From assembly GCA_902801415.1 (NCBI GenBank), contig CADCIK010000006.1, positions 1 to 57,440 on the forward strand: a DNA stretch of 57,440 nucleotides, in the 5' to 3' direction. Within the stretch, counting starts at the first letter, position 1. Each line of letters starts with the position of its first letter. Of the stretch, positions 7,587 to 16,069 are shown in pieces. Position numbers and translations under genes: made by a program. Origin of the DNA: an uncultured Lachnospiraceae bacterium (lineage in GTDB: Bacteria; Bacillota; Clostridia; Lachnospirales; Lachnospiraceae). The notes beneath the pieces are model-generated. The model did not search any database. It saw nothing but the letters and a program-made list of their open reading frames with translations, and was not told where the DNA came from.

Positions 7587-9233
7587 TCACGCTTCAGGAT
7601 CCTTCGCTTCTACCTTGTCAGCCAGAAGGTTCTGCCTGCGGCCGCCATCGACAAGATCCGAGCGGATCTCGATCCTGGGACCGCCTTTTCCCTCCACATA
7701 CGCGCGGGTGATGGTCACCGTTCCGATGTTCTCATCCTTGGGGATCTCATACATGATATCCAGCATGAATTCCTCGATGATGGACCGCAGCGCTCTCGCG
7801 CCGGTCTCTTTCTGCAGCGCCTTTTCCGCGATCGCGTGCAGGGCGTCATCCTCAAATTCAAGTTTCACTTCATCCAGCGCCAGCAGTTTCTGGTACTGCT
7901 TGAGGATCGCGTTCTTGGGCTCCTTGAGGATCTTGACCAGCATATCCTCATCCAGTCCCTGCAGCGGGCAGATGATGGGCAGCCGGCCGATGAACTCGGG
8001 GATCATGCCGAATTTGCGCAGATCTTCATTGGTAACGCGGTCAAGGATGTTCTTCTCCTTGTCATACTTGTCGCGGATCTCCGCAGAGAATCCGATCGAT
8101 GTCTGTTTGGTCAGTCTCTCGCGGATGATCTTCTCCAGGTCCGGGAAAGCGCCGCCGCAGATAAACAGGATATTCCTGGTGTTAACTGTCGTGAGCGGGA
8201 CCATCGCGTTCTTGGAGTTGGCGCCGACAGGCACTTCCACGTCCGCGCCTTCAAGGAGCTTGAGCATGCCCTGCTGTACAGATTCACCGCTGACATCTCT
8301 GGAATTGACATTCTTCTTCTTGGCGATCTTGTCGATCTCATCGACGAAGACAATTCCCTTCTCCGTCTTTTCCACATCGTTGTCCGCTTCCGCGAGAAGT
8401 TTGGAGATCACGCTCTCAATGTCGTCTCCGATATAGCCGGCTTCTGTCAGGGACGTCGCGTCTGTGATGGCGAGCGGCACGTCCAGAATGCGGGCCAGCG
8501 TCCGTACGATGTATGTTTTGCCGCATCCGGTGGGACCCAGAAGCAGGATATTGGATTTCTCGATCTCAATGTCATCCATTGTGCCGGTCTTCACACGTTT
8601 GTAGTGATTGTAGGCCGCCACGGAGATCACCTTCTTGGCGCGCTCCTGTCCGATGATATACTTATCCAGCTCTTCCTTGATCTTGTGAGGCGCCGGAATA
8701 TTGTCGATGGAGAATACCGGTTTGGGACCGGTCTTTTTCTTCTTCTTGACCTTGGGCTGCTGCTGGCCGCCGAGGCTTCCGAATATGTCTCCAAGATTCA
8801 AAAAACTGACTGAAGGCTGTCTGCCTTTCTTCCCGCTGCTCTCCTCTTTGTCTTCTTCCGGCTCGTCCTGCTCCTCAGGCTTGTCTTCGCTGACAGGCTC
8901 TGCCTTTACAGGAGCTGTCTCCTGTGCCGGTGCTTCTACCTTGGGCTCATCGGCCGCGTCTGCGACCGGTTCTTTCGTGTCCACGGACCCTGCAGGGTCC
9001 GTGGAGAAAGGATTATTCTGCATAAAGGGATTGTTTTGCATAAAAAGCGGATTGTTGAAAAGGCTCTGAAAATCAAGCTTGCTCGCCTGGTCTACAGTCT
9101 TCTGCATGCATTCAGGGCAGAGCCTGAGCCCGCCGGGCAGGTAGACCATCTTGCCAGCCTCCTTATCCGATCGTCCGCACATGAAGCAGAACTCCCCCGA
9201 TCCGCCTTCATGGTCATACGTATTGTTTGCCAT
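7587..9233 (-). CDS. clpX: ClpX-type AAA+ unfoldase with extended acidic linker
   Basis: This is the ATP-driven unfoldase that feeds ClpP. The zinc-binding domain uses C16, C19, C39 and C42. Walker A is GPTGCGKT (233-240), the pore loop GYIG is at 266-269, Walker B is IVFVDEID (294-301), and the ClpP-docking IGF tripeptide is at 380-382. At 548 residues it is about 120 longer than ordinary ClpX. The excess is a linker (about 55-170) with a duplicated FMQNNPF motif, an acidic Glu/Pro-rich stretch and a lysine cluster. It lies after htrA and not beside clpP or tig, so it may be a second, specialised ClpX. The docking tripeptide suggests ClpP contact is kept. Confidence 0.88.
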   Translation of the reverse strand: MANNTYDHEGGSGEFCFMCGRSDKEAGKMVYLPGGLRLCPECMQKTVDQASKLDFQSLFNNPLFMQNNPFMQNNPFSTDPAGSVDTKEPVADAADEPKVEAPAQETAPVKAEPVSEDKPEEQDEPEEDKEESSGKKGRQPSVSFLNLGDIFGSLGGQQQPKVKKKKKTGPKPVFSIDNIPAPHKIKEELDKYIIGQERAKKVISVAAYNHYKRVKTGTMDDIEIEKSNILLLGPTGCGKTYIVRTLARILDVPLAITDATSLTEAGYIGDDIESVISKLLAEADNDVEKTEKGIVFVDEIDKIAKKKNVNSRDVSGESVQQGMLKLLEGADVEVPVGANSKNAMVPLTTVNTRNILFICGGAFPDLEKIIRERLTKQTSIGFSAEIRDKYDKEKNILDRVTNEDLRKFGMIPEFIGRLPIICPLQGLDEDMLVKILKEPKNAILKQYQKLLALDEVKLEFEDDALHAIAEKALQKETGARALRSIIEEFMLDIMYEIPKDENIGTVTITRAYVEGKGGPRIEIRSDLVDGGRRQNLLADKVEAKDPEA

Positions 9234-9270
9234 ATATTGTCCTCATTTCTATTACTTCACCGGGATCCTT

Positions 9271-9332
9271 TCGGTCAGTTTCCGGATCGGTCAGTTCCCG
9301 GATCGGTCAGTCTCATTCCGATCAGTTTCCGA
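9271..9332. repeat. 16-bp tandem repeat between htrA and clpX
   Basis: Units reading TCGGTCAGTTTCCGGA start at 9271, 9287 and 9303, with a fourth degenerate copy running into the last codons of htrA. Confidence 0.7.
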
Positions 9333-11358
9333 AGGGGAATCCGAACTGCTGAAAGGGATTGAAGTACCCCTGTCCGTTCCCGCTCTGATCATTATACCCG
9401 TTTCCGTCTTCCTGTCCATAGTTTCCGCTCTGGCCGGGCATGTTGGGATTTTCCTGTCCCTGCTCGGACTGGGTATTCTGTTCGGGCTGGCCGTTCTGCT
9501 CAGGCTGGCTGTCCTGGCCCTGCTGGCCGCTCTGATCCTGCTGGTCCTCGGCAGGCAGGTTCTCGATCGAAGCGCGTGTGCCCAGTGTGACCTTGATCTG
9601 CGCTTCCTCGTAGGAGCCTTTGCCGTTCTGTCTCTGTACAGTCAGAGTCACTTCCGTGCCTGCCTTGTAATACTGCAGCATTTTCTGCAGCTCTTCCATG
9701 CTGGAAATAGTCTGGCCGTTGATCGCGGTGATAATATCGCCTTCCTGCAGATCAGAACCTGCAGCGCCGCCGTTTTCAATGATCTGCGCGACGTATACGC
9801 CCACAGGCATGTTGTACGCTTTGGACACATCGGAAGTGACGGTCGCTCCGCTGATTCCGATCGTACCCTGCTCTGCCTCGTCAACCTTGCTGAGTGTCTC
9901 ACGGCTCATCAGGTCCTCAATGATCGGGATCGCTCTGGAGATCGGGATCGCGAATCCCATGCCTTCCACAGTATCGCCTCCGATCTTATTGGAATTAATA
10001 CCGATCACGTTTCCGTTGATGTTGACAAGCGCGCCGCCGGAGTTGCCGGGGTTGATCGCCGCGTCTGTCTGAATAAATGTGCCGGTGATCGTTTCGTCGC
10101 TGATCTCTCTGTTATTGGCGCTGACGATTCCGGTCGTCACGGACTGGCCGTAGCCAAGAGCGTTGCCGATCGCGATGACGTCCTCGCCGATCTTGAGGTT
10201 GTCGGAATTGCCAAGGGTCGCAACATTGATCTGTCCCTGTGTCGTGGTCTTGATACTATCGAGAGGGACTGCGATCACTGCCAGGTCATTGCTGGGATCC
10301 GTTCCCTTGATCTCCGCGTCGCATGTCTCCTGATCGATGAAGAGGACCCTGAGATGGTCCGCGTCTTCCACCACGTGATTATTGGTAACGATCAAAAGCT
10401 CGCTGTCTGTCTTGCCGATGATAATACCGGAACCTGTGGATTCACCCTGTCTTGTAAAGGTCTGCCCGTAGAAAGTCTGTACTTCCTCTGTGAAGTCATT
10501 GTAGACCGATACGATGGAAGGCATGACCTTGTCGACAACTCTTGTCAGCTCTGTATCGGGCGTCTCTGTATCGGCGATGATCAGACCTGCCTCGTTCTTG
10601 ATCCCTTCCGCTTTTTCAAAAGCATCTGCGGTTTCGGTCTGCGGCGCCGCGGGCTGTGCTGCCTGAGCGTCCTGAGCGGGCTGTGCTTCCTGAGCATCCT
10701 GCGCGGGCTGTGCTGCAGCGGGATCCTCTGCAGGTGCAGCTTCCTGAGGCTCTGTAGTCTCTGCCGGCTGCTGTTCTGTCTGAGGCTGTTCCGCCTGCGG
10801 CTCCTGTGCGGCAGGCGCCTCTGCCGGTTCTTCCTCTTTCTGTTCACCGGTGATAGAGGAATCCTGGTTTCCTGCGGCTTCCGCAATTGCTGTCTGTGCT
10901 GCGACGCTGTTTCTGCCTACATAGCGGTGCACGCCCCAGAAGCCTGCGCCGATGCATGCGCCAAAGATAATGGCGAGCACAACAGCGAGGAATCCTTTGC
11001 CTCTTCCGCCTGAACTGCCGCCCGATCCGCTGCCGACAGATGAGCCGTAGTTCTCGCCCTGATAATACTCATGGTTGGCTCCGCTGTACTGATAGCTTCC
11101 GTTTCCGGTCGCGGATCCCGCGTCTGCATGTGTGTATTCGCTTGAACTTGTGCCGGTACTGTATGTCTCGTAGGAATAAGAAGGCGTCTGTTCCTTCCCG
11201 GCCTCCCCTGAGGGCGTCTCTTCCGTTACAGTCTCGCTGATCACTTCCGCTGTGCTCTCAACAACACTCTGGTCCGCCGCATTCAGTGCATCGTCAGTAG
11301 TTGTTTTATGATCCGATGTCTCAGCTGATGTATTAAAGTTTAATCTTTCTTCATCCAT
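9322..11358 (-). CDS. htrA: HtrA/DegP-like membrane-anchored serine protease with PDZ domain
   Basis: A quality-control protease facing the outside. Residues 1-120 form a low-complexity cytoplasmic region rich in Ser, Thr, Glu, Tyr and Gly. One membrane segment spans 122-143. A linker of Pro/Ala/Gln/Glu with PAQDAQ-type repeats covers about 170-245. The trypsin-like domain follows with H328, D358 and S440 (NPGNSGGAL). A PDZ domain (about 520-600) binds exposed C-termini. The C-terminus is a Gln/Asn/Gly-rich tail ending FPFGN. At 678 residues it is long for the family because of the three disordered segments. The clpX gene follows after 88 bases, so the two proteolytic activities may be co-expressed. 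Confidence 0.93.
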   Translation of the reverse strand: MDEERLNFNTSAETSDHKTTTDDALNAADQSVVESTAEVISETVTEETPSGEAGKEQTPSYSYETYSTGTSSSEYTHADAGSATGNGSYQYSGANHEYYQGENYGSSVGSGSGGSSGGRGKGFLAVVLAIIFGACIGAGFWGVHRYVGRNSVAAQTAIAEAAGNQDSSITGEQKEEEPAEAPAAQEPQAEQPQTEQQPAETTEPQEAAPAEDPAAAQPAQDAQEAQPAQDAQAAQPAAPQTETADAFEKAEGIKNEAGLIIADTETPDTELTRVVDKVMPSIVSVYNDFTEEVQTFYGQTFTRQGESTGSGIIIGKTDSELLIVTNNHVVEDADHLRVLFIDQETCDAEIKGTDPSNDLAVIAVPLDSIKTTTQGQINVATLGNSDNLKIGEDVIAIGNALGYGQSVTTGIVSANNREISDETITGTFIQTDAAINPGNSGGALVNINGNVIGINSNKIGGDTVEGMGFAIPISRAIPIIEDLMSRETLSKVDEAEQGTIGISGATVTSDVSKAYNMPVGVYVAQIIENGGAAGSDLQEGDIITAINGQTISSMEELQKMLQYYKAGTEVTLTVQRQNGKGSYEEAQIKVTLGTRASIENLPAEDQQDQSGQQGQDSQPEQNGQPEQNTQSEQGQENPNMPGQSGNYGQEDGNGYNDQSGNGQGYFNPFQQFGFPFGN

Positions 11359-11402
11359 TTCTAAAACCTGCCTTTCATGATCGGTATACTACCGTTTTTC
11401 TT

Positions 11403-11430
11403 ATTCTGATACGGCAAGTATACGTGTCAA
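11403..11430 (-). promoter_or_regulatory. possible promoter of htrA
   Basis: A perfect minus-strand -35 TTGACA (11425-11430) is followed after 16 bases by CAGAAT (11403-11408), which matches four of six -10 positions. Confidence 0.4.
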
Positions 11431-11493
11431 TTGTGTAGAAAATGTGATGATTCAAAGGCTATTCCACGGAATTCGTGAAAAAACAGTGAAACA

Positions 11494-11525
11494 GAACCGG
11501 AAAAGAACTGCGTCTTTTCCGGTTC
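11494..11525 (-). terminator. terminator after the small conserved gene
   Basis: A GAACCGGAAAAG/CTTTTCCGGTTC hairpin lies just after the stop at 11533. Confidence 0.75.
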
Positions 11526-11532
11526 TGTCTGT

Positions 11533-11805
11533 TCACCACATATCCTCTTCGATGACCCAGATCTCCAGGTAATCGAAATCGATCTCTTCAATAAACGAAT
11601 CCTTTGTAAATCTGCACCGCGCATGTCTCTGGAAATCGCGGATGGAGGAATCCAGCCAGATTGGCACAGCCAGGTCGAATCGGCGGCAGCCCTCTTCCAG
11701 TCCCTGCAGTACCTTATGAGTCCTGGTATCATGCTCCGCGTTCTCCACCACGGTGTCTTCTACAAGGCGGTTGTCTTTCCATTTTTTGACCCAGAGTCGA
11801 AACAT
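11533..11805 (-). CDS. small conserved protein of unknown function
   Basis: This 90-residue soluble protein has no signal peptide or membrane segment. It is mixed alpha/beta in appearance, with a Trp-rich start (FRLWVKKWKD) and an acidic, aromatic C-terminus (EEIDFDYLEIWVIEEDMW). The ribosome site AAGGAG lies upstream. It follows the UDP-sugar pyrophosphorylase by 18 bases and is probably co-transcribed with it. I recall similar short proteins in other Lachnospiraceae but know no function for them. Confidence 0.75.
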   Translation of the reverse strand: MFRLWVKKWKDNRLVEDTVVENAEHDTRTHKVLQGLEEGCRRFDLAVPIWLDSSIRDFQRHARCRFTKDSFIEEIDFDYLEIWVIEEDMW

Positions 11806-11823
11806 AATTCTCCTTAACCTGTA

Positions 11824-13050
11824 TTACAGCTCAATTCCGTTAAGCTTGCACAGTTCTCTCGCGGACTCCACAGAATCAATGCCTGTAGGGTTCTTGATCG
11901 GCGCGAACTCCTTCTCGCGGAGCACTTCATAAGGGAGGCAGGTATCGAGTTCCCTGACAAGGTCTACCGCGAGCTGCTCGAACTTGTATCCGTTGGGCTC
12001 CTCGGGTTTCACCTCATTGCCGTCCTTATCGATATAAGGGATCTTCTTCTCTACGACGTGAACAGGGAGTTCGTCGTTGACGATCCTCTCAAGGTCCTTC
12101 TCGCGGAAGAGATAGTTGAGGATGACGCCAAAGTTGTAGGCATTCTCCCCTTTCTCATTCTTCGCCTCAAGAAGCTCGGGCGTCATGTCATAATACTCAA
12201 CGATCGAGGGCCTTCCGTCCTCGAGGCAGAGGGCGCCGACCTTCTCGTCCGGCGTGACCTTGCGCACGACCTTAGCGCCGGTAGAGCAGCCGCTTTCCAG
12301 AGTTGCTCCGACGAAGCAGGGATCCGAGATCCTCTGCAGAACATTGTCGACCGCGAAGATATTGAGCCACTCGACGCCCAGCTCCTTCGCGCGGTCAAGA
12401 ACGCCCGAGTTCATCATGGACAGGAACCAGCCGCCGTTTCCGTTGGGAGACGTCGCGATCCTGTAATTGGTCTCCATGTACACCTTGCCGTTATAATCTA
12501 CTGCGGGCGCCATATCCTGCTTGAAGAAAAAGACCACGCTCTTATCGTAGCCAAAATAGTCCATCTTCTCCATGAAGCTGACTGTCTTCTCGTGGTTCTT
12601 GTCGCTCGTCATGATAAAGAACGGCACATACACACCCGTTTCGCGGACTACATCCATCAGGTTCTCGATCAGGCGCTGCATGATATAGACAGGTTTGGTA
12701 ATACCGATATCATACATGCACTTGGGGTCGTCGGAACCGAGACGGGTTCCCATACCTCCGGCCAGAAGCACCGCGCCGATCTTGCGTGCGCGCAGCGCGG
12801 CAAGGCCGACCTCTCTGAAGTGCTGCTCGTTCTTCTCGATCTCGCTGATCTCCATAGCGCCGAGAGGCTCGATCTTTCCTCTCTTCTGATTGCCGTGCGG
12901 ATTCTTCGCATAGCGGATCACGGAGAAATCGGTCTCATCGATCTGTTTGAGGAGCATTTCTTTCTGTTCATCGGTAAGCGTGTCGTAATGATCGAGGACG
13001 TGAAGCTGTCCATACTTATTCAGTTTTTCTTTTGCCTGTTCCAGATTCAT
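11824..13050 (-). CDS. UTP-dependent sugar-1-phosphate uridylyltransferase (UDPGP/UAP type)
   Basis: The enzyme couples UTP with glucose-1-phosphate or N-acetylglucosamine-1-phosphate to give the UDP-sugar. The nucleotide-binding signature LAGGMGTRLG is at residues 96-105, and the eukaryote-like UDPGP fold (408 residues) is distinct from the short GalU family. DPKCMYDIG and NGNGG motifs for substrate contacts follow. The start at 13050 has GAGG eight bases upstream; the ATG at 13056 is too close to it. The sugar specificity cannot be read with confidence. A clear promoter precedes it. Confidence 0.88.
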   Translation of the reverse strand: MNLEQAKEKLNKYGQLHVLDHYDTLTDEQKEMLLKQIDETDFSVIRYAKNPHGNQKRGKIEPLGAMEISEIEKNEQHFREVGLAALRARKIGAVLLAGGMGTRLGSDDPKCMYDIGITKPVYIMQRLIENLMDVVRETGVYVPFFIMTSDKNHEKTVSFMEKMDYFGYDKSVVFFFKQDMAPAVDYNGKVYMETNYRIATSPNGNGGWFLSMMNSGVLDRAKELGVEWLNIFAVDNVLQRISDPCFVGATLESGCSTGAKVVRKVTPDEKVGALCLEDGRPSIVEYYDMTPELLEAKNEKGENAYNFGVILNYLFREKDLERIVNDELPVHVVEKKIPYIDKDGNEVKPEEPNGYKFEQLAVDLVRELDTCLPYEVLREKEFAPIKNPTGIDSVESARELCKLNGIEL

Positions 13051-13140
13051 ACTCATTGCCTCTATTCTTCTGATTACTGTTGTATATATGGCCGGGCGCG
13101 CTTTCCGCAAACGGTTTGCCGGCCACCTTTCGTTTTATTT

Positions 13141-13169
13141 ATTCTAGCTGATTTTAGCGGGTATGTCTA
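13141..13169 (-). promoter_or_regulatory. promoter of the uridylyltransferase gene
   Basis: The minus strand has TAGACA (13164-13169), a 17-base spacer and TAGAAT (13141-13146); each hexamer is one base from consensus. Confidence 0.65.
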
Positions 13170-13277
13170 TTTGATTGGAAAGTCCGGCCGAATGTACTGC
13201 GCAAATAAGACGCAGGCATACACCGCCTTGATGTGCCGCCCAGACATACAGCTTAAATGCGGTCTGAATACACATTC

Positions 13278-14075
13278 TCAGATGTACCGTTCAAACCGGA
13301 CGATCAGTCTGCCCTTCCGCGTCGTCCCGTCCGTCCCCAGATAGCGGAATTTTCCATATCCTCTCACGGAGATCCGCTCTCCCGGAGAGGGCGTGTAGGA
13401 ACTGGACGTAATGATCCTGCCGTCAGCGAACACTTTCTCCTGCTCGATCAGGCGCTGGGCCTGTGAGCGGGACAAATGAAACACCAGGGCCGCCAGGCTG
13501 TCGGCGCGCTCGGACGCCGAACTGCCGCTTTCCAGTCGGGTGTTGACAACGGACGGACACTCTCCGGGCGCTGTAACGGCAGTCGTGACGGTCGTATGTC
13601 TGACCCTGGTCAGTTCCCGGCATACAAACGGAGCGATGTCCTGCAGCACAAATACAAAGGCTTCCTCATCCCTGCAGATTATGTCGCCGATCTGTTCGCG
13701 TGTGATCCCCAGATGCATCAGGCTTCCCAGATAGTCCCTGTGGGTCGGAGGCGCCGCGAATCCCGCTTTCACCGCAGCGATCCTGACGCAGGTAAAAGCG
13801 CCTTCTCCCTGCGCGATCCCGGCATCCAGCTCCTCCTCGCCCATGTAGGAGGGAACAAAGAGCAGCACTTTCCGGTCTGCCTCCTCATAGCCTCCACGAA
13901 ACACGCAGTATGCGCCTGCACTGTTATGCGTGGGGATCCTCTCCTCCCGGATGACCTGCATTGCATAGGACTGCAGGTCAAGCGCCAGGAAGCCGGTATG
14001 ATTCAGATAATCGCCCTGCTGTGTCCGGTTCCAGAGATCGCGGATCCTGCCCCGGAGTACTTCTCTCTCTTCCAT
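13278..14075 (-). CDS. YlmH-like S4-domain RNA-binding protein
   Basis: The 265-residue protein has an N-terminal YlmH-type domain and a C-terminal S4 RNA-binding domain at about residues 180-245, with the usual DSLAALVFHLSRSQAQ helix pair. In Bacillus the ylmH homologue sits in the division operon and has been linked to ribosome quality control; here it stands alone beside a pyrophosphorylase. I chose the ATG at 14075 because family similarity starts there. An in-frame ATG at 14153 would add a tail that covers a strong leader hairpin. The ribosome site is weak for either. Confidence 0.8.
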   Translation of the reverse strand: MEEREVLRGRIRDLWNRTQQGDYLNHTGFLALDLQSYAMQVIREERIPTHNSAGAYCVFRGGYEEADRKVLLFVPSYMGEEELDAGIAQGEGAFTCVRIAAVKAGFAAPPTHRDYLGSLMHLGITREQIGDIICRDEEAFVFVLQDIAPFVCRELTRVRHTTVTTAVTAPGECPSVVNTRLESGSSASERADSLAALVFHLSRSQAQRLIEQEKVFADGRIITSSSYTPSPGERISVRGYGKFRYLGTDGTTRKGRLIVRFERYI

Positions 14076-14092
14076 CTCTTTGTCTTTCCCAC

Positions 14093-14121
14093 GCAGCCGC
14101 CCCTGGGGGAATGCCGGCTGC
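14093..14121. promoter_or_regulatory. leader hairpin upstream of the S4-domain gene
   Basis: GCAGCCG/CGGCTGC arms with an inner CCCC/GGGG pair form a strong stem between a likely -10 (TATAAT, 14169-14174, minus strand) and the chosen start. It may modulate translation. Confidence 0.45.
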
Positions 14122-14261
14122 CTTTTCATTATTTTGACGCAAAAACGCCGCAAACGACCCGGATTTGTATTATAATAGCTGATGTGGCAAGCGCCGCGTC
14201 TTATCTATTCTTCTATTTGTCCTCGGACAATCTAAGCTCTGATCGAAAGGAACAAGTCATC

Positions 14262-14492
14262 ATGCGTGTAACGTGCAGATCCCGCATTCTCAAACTCCGC
14301 AACCAGAACAAGCTCACACAGAAAAATCTCGCTGTGCTTCTCAAAGTGTCTCCCCGGACTTATTCGGACTATGAGACCGGGCGCCTGCGGATCCCCGTGG
14401 AAGCGCTGATCACGCTCGCCAGGTATTATGACGTGGATCTGAACTATATATGCGGCATCAGCAATATCCGCAAGGAATATCCCAGCGCGTGA
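14262..14492 (+). CDS. small XRE-family HTH regulator
   Basis: The 76-residue protein is essentially one Cro/CI-type helix-turn-helix domain (residues 5-62) with the family pattern KLTQKNLAVLLKVSPRTYSDYETG and a short tail. GAAAGG lies 11 bases before the ATG. It converges on the SCIFF maturase gene, and the two stop codons are directly adjacent with no spacer, so the transcripts must overlap. Its target is unknown; the neighbouring SCIFF locus is a possibility. Confidence 0.82.
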   Translation: MRVTCRSRILKLRNQNKLTQKNLAVLLKVSPRTYSDYETGRLRIPVEALITLARYYDVDLNYICGISNIRKEYPSA

Positions 14493-15878
14493 TCAGTTCT
14501 CTCCGCTCATCGCTGTCGCGGCCTTGAGCATGAGTGCGCACTCGATCCTCTTCTTAAACAGCTCGCAGCCATACTGATAGACGCCCTGGATCCTGCCGGT
14601 CGTGTGGTAGGCATTGGCGGCGCATCCGCCGGAGCAATACAATTTGGCCCAGCAGTCCTGACATTCGGGATGGGAATAGACGTTGCAGTACTTGAATTCG
14701 TCCTGTTTGGCCTTGTTGGTCACGCCTTTCCAGATGTCGCCCAGCTTATAGTCCGGATCGCCCACAAACTGGTGGCAGGGATAGAGGTCTCCCCATGCTG
14801 TGACAGCCATGTACTCTGTGCCGGAGCCGCAGCCGGAAATCCGCTTATAGATGCAGGGGCCGTGCTCCAGGTCGATCATATAGTGATAGAAGGTGATCGG
14901 TTTCCCTTCGCGCTCTCTGCGCAGCATATCCTTTGCGAGGATCTCGTACTGTTCAAAGAGAACCGGAAGGTCTTCTTTGGTGAGCGCGCTGGGGCTGTCG
15001 GGAGACGTTACCACGGGTTCCATGGAGAGTTCCGTAAAGCCAAGGTCATCCGCCATGTGGAAGATGTCCTTCGTAAAGTCTGTGTTGAAATGCGTGAACG
15101 TGCCGCGCATGTAGTAGCCCTTGCCGCCCCGCGCGTCCACGAATTTGCGGAAGTTGGGCACAATGCGGTCATAACTTCCGTTTCCCTTGTAATCTACGCG
15201 GAAGCGGTCGTTGACTTCCTTTCTGCCGTCAAGGCTCAGGACCACATTGTGGCACTCGCGGTTGGCCCACTCGATGACTTCATCCGTGACACCCACTCCG
15301 TTTGTAGTCAGTGTGAAGCGGAAGTTCTTGTTCTTCTCCTTCTCAATGCTTCTTGCATACGCGACGAGCTGCTTGCAGACTTCGAAGTTCATGAGGGGCT
15401 CTCCGCCAAAAAAGTCCACTTCCAGATTCCTTCTGAAACCCGAGTTCTCCACCAGAAAGTCCAGCGCCCGCTTGCCGGTCTCAAAGCTCATGAGCCCCGA
15501 TGAGCCTTGGAATTTTCCCTGAGAGGCAAAGCAGTACTCGCAGTTCAGGTTGCAGGTGTGCGCGACAAGAAGACAGAGCGCCTTGATCACGGTGTTCCTC
15601 TGTTTCATGTCATACTTGTGGTCCTGATACACGTCCTCGGTAAAGAGTTTTCCCGCGCTTTTCAGTTCCTCTATATCGGAGAAAATGTCCGCTATATCCT
15701 CATTTGTGATCCCCTGGTCTTTGTAGCTGTTAAGGAGGAGTTTCTCCGTCTCTTCCCGGCTCTTTCCCTCGTCCATATACCGGATCGCGTCATAGGCCGC
15801 TTCGTCCGTGAGGTGAATGCTGCCGCTGTATACGTCCAGCACGATATTGTATCCGTTGAGTTTATATTGATGAATCAT
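14493..15878 (-). CDS. SCIFF peptide maturase (radical SAM/SPASM thioether-forming enzyme)
   Basis: This radical SAM enzyme forms thioether crosslinks in the SCIFF precursor. Residues 1-80 form the peptide-recognition domain. The radical SAM cluster is C109-x3-C113-x2-C116 (CNLNCEYC). The C-terminal SPASM region (about 345-440) holds further cysteines in CGSG, CHQF, CQDCW and CSGGC motifs that bind two auxiliary Fe-S clusters. The length of 461 residues fits the family. The cognate 49-residue peptide gene lies 191 bases upstream on the same strand, separated by a terminator-like hairpin and a 20-bp tandem repeat, so enzyme and peptide levels are probably set apart. Confidence 0.95.
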   Translation of the reverse strand: MIHQYKLNGYNIVLDVYSGSIHLTDEAAYDAIRYMDEGKSREETEKLLLNSYKDQGITNEDIADIFSDIEELKSAGKLFTEDVYQDHKYDMKQRNTVIKALCLLVAHTCNLNCEYCFASQGKFQGSSGLMSFETGKRALDFLVENSGFRRNLEVDFFGGEPLMNFEVCKQLVAYARSIEKEKNKNFRFTLTTNGVGVTDEVIEWANRECHNVVLSLDGRKEVNDRFRVDYKGNGSYDRIVPNFRKFVDARGGKGYYMRGTFTHFNTDFTKDIFHMADDLGFTELSMEPVVTSPDSPSALTKEDLPVLFEQYEILAKDMLRREREGKPITFYHYMIDLEHGPCIYKRISGCGSGTEYMAVTAWGDLYPCHQFVGDPDYKLGDIWKGVTNKAKQDEFKYCNVYSHPECQDCWAKLYCSGGCAANAYHTTGRIQGVYQYGCELFKKRIECALMLKAATAMSGEN

Positions 15879-15907
15879 CCGTTTATTCCTTGTCTGTTTC
15901 CTGATTA

Positions 15908-15987
15908 TTCCTGATCAGCCGGTCCTGTTCCTGATCAACCGGTCTTATACCTGATCAGCAGGCATTGTTCCTGATCAGCCGGTCCGC
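15908..15987. repeat. four 20-bp tandem repeats before the SCIFF maturase
   Basis: Four units of exactly 20 bases, consensus TTCCTGATCAGCCGGTCCTG, start at 15908, 15928, 15948 and 15968. Each contains the palindrome TGATCA. Confidence 0.85.
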
Positions 15988-16002
15988 GTCAAAACACACA
16001 AC

Positions 16003-16034
16003 AATGGCCGGAGTGCTCACGCACCCCGGCCAAT
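16003..16034 (-). terminator. terminator/attenuator between SCIFF peptide and maturase
   Basis: A TGGCCGG-GTGC/GCAC-CCGGCCA stem with a four-base loop is followed by TTGTTGTGTTTT on the minus strand. It probably stops most transcripts after the peptide gene. Confidence 0.72.
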
Positions 16035-16069
16035 TGAGCGGTCTGTTTCCCGTAAGTTACATCTGCTGA

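Noticed and set aside
9151-11013. 620-residue plus-strand frame
   Set aside because: It is antisense to htrA, whose motifs are unambiguous.
14153-14176. Plus-strand promoter for the small XRE gene at TATAAT 14171-14176
   Set aside because: No -35 is found at the right distance (TTGACG lies 31 bases upstream); the same bases also serve as a minus-strand -10.
13476-14261. Long plus-strand frame reaching the XRE domain (338 residues)
   Set aside because: Only the last 76 codons, after the GAAAGG site, resemble a protein family; the rest is the reverse of the S4-domain gene.
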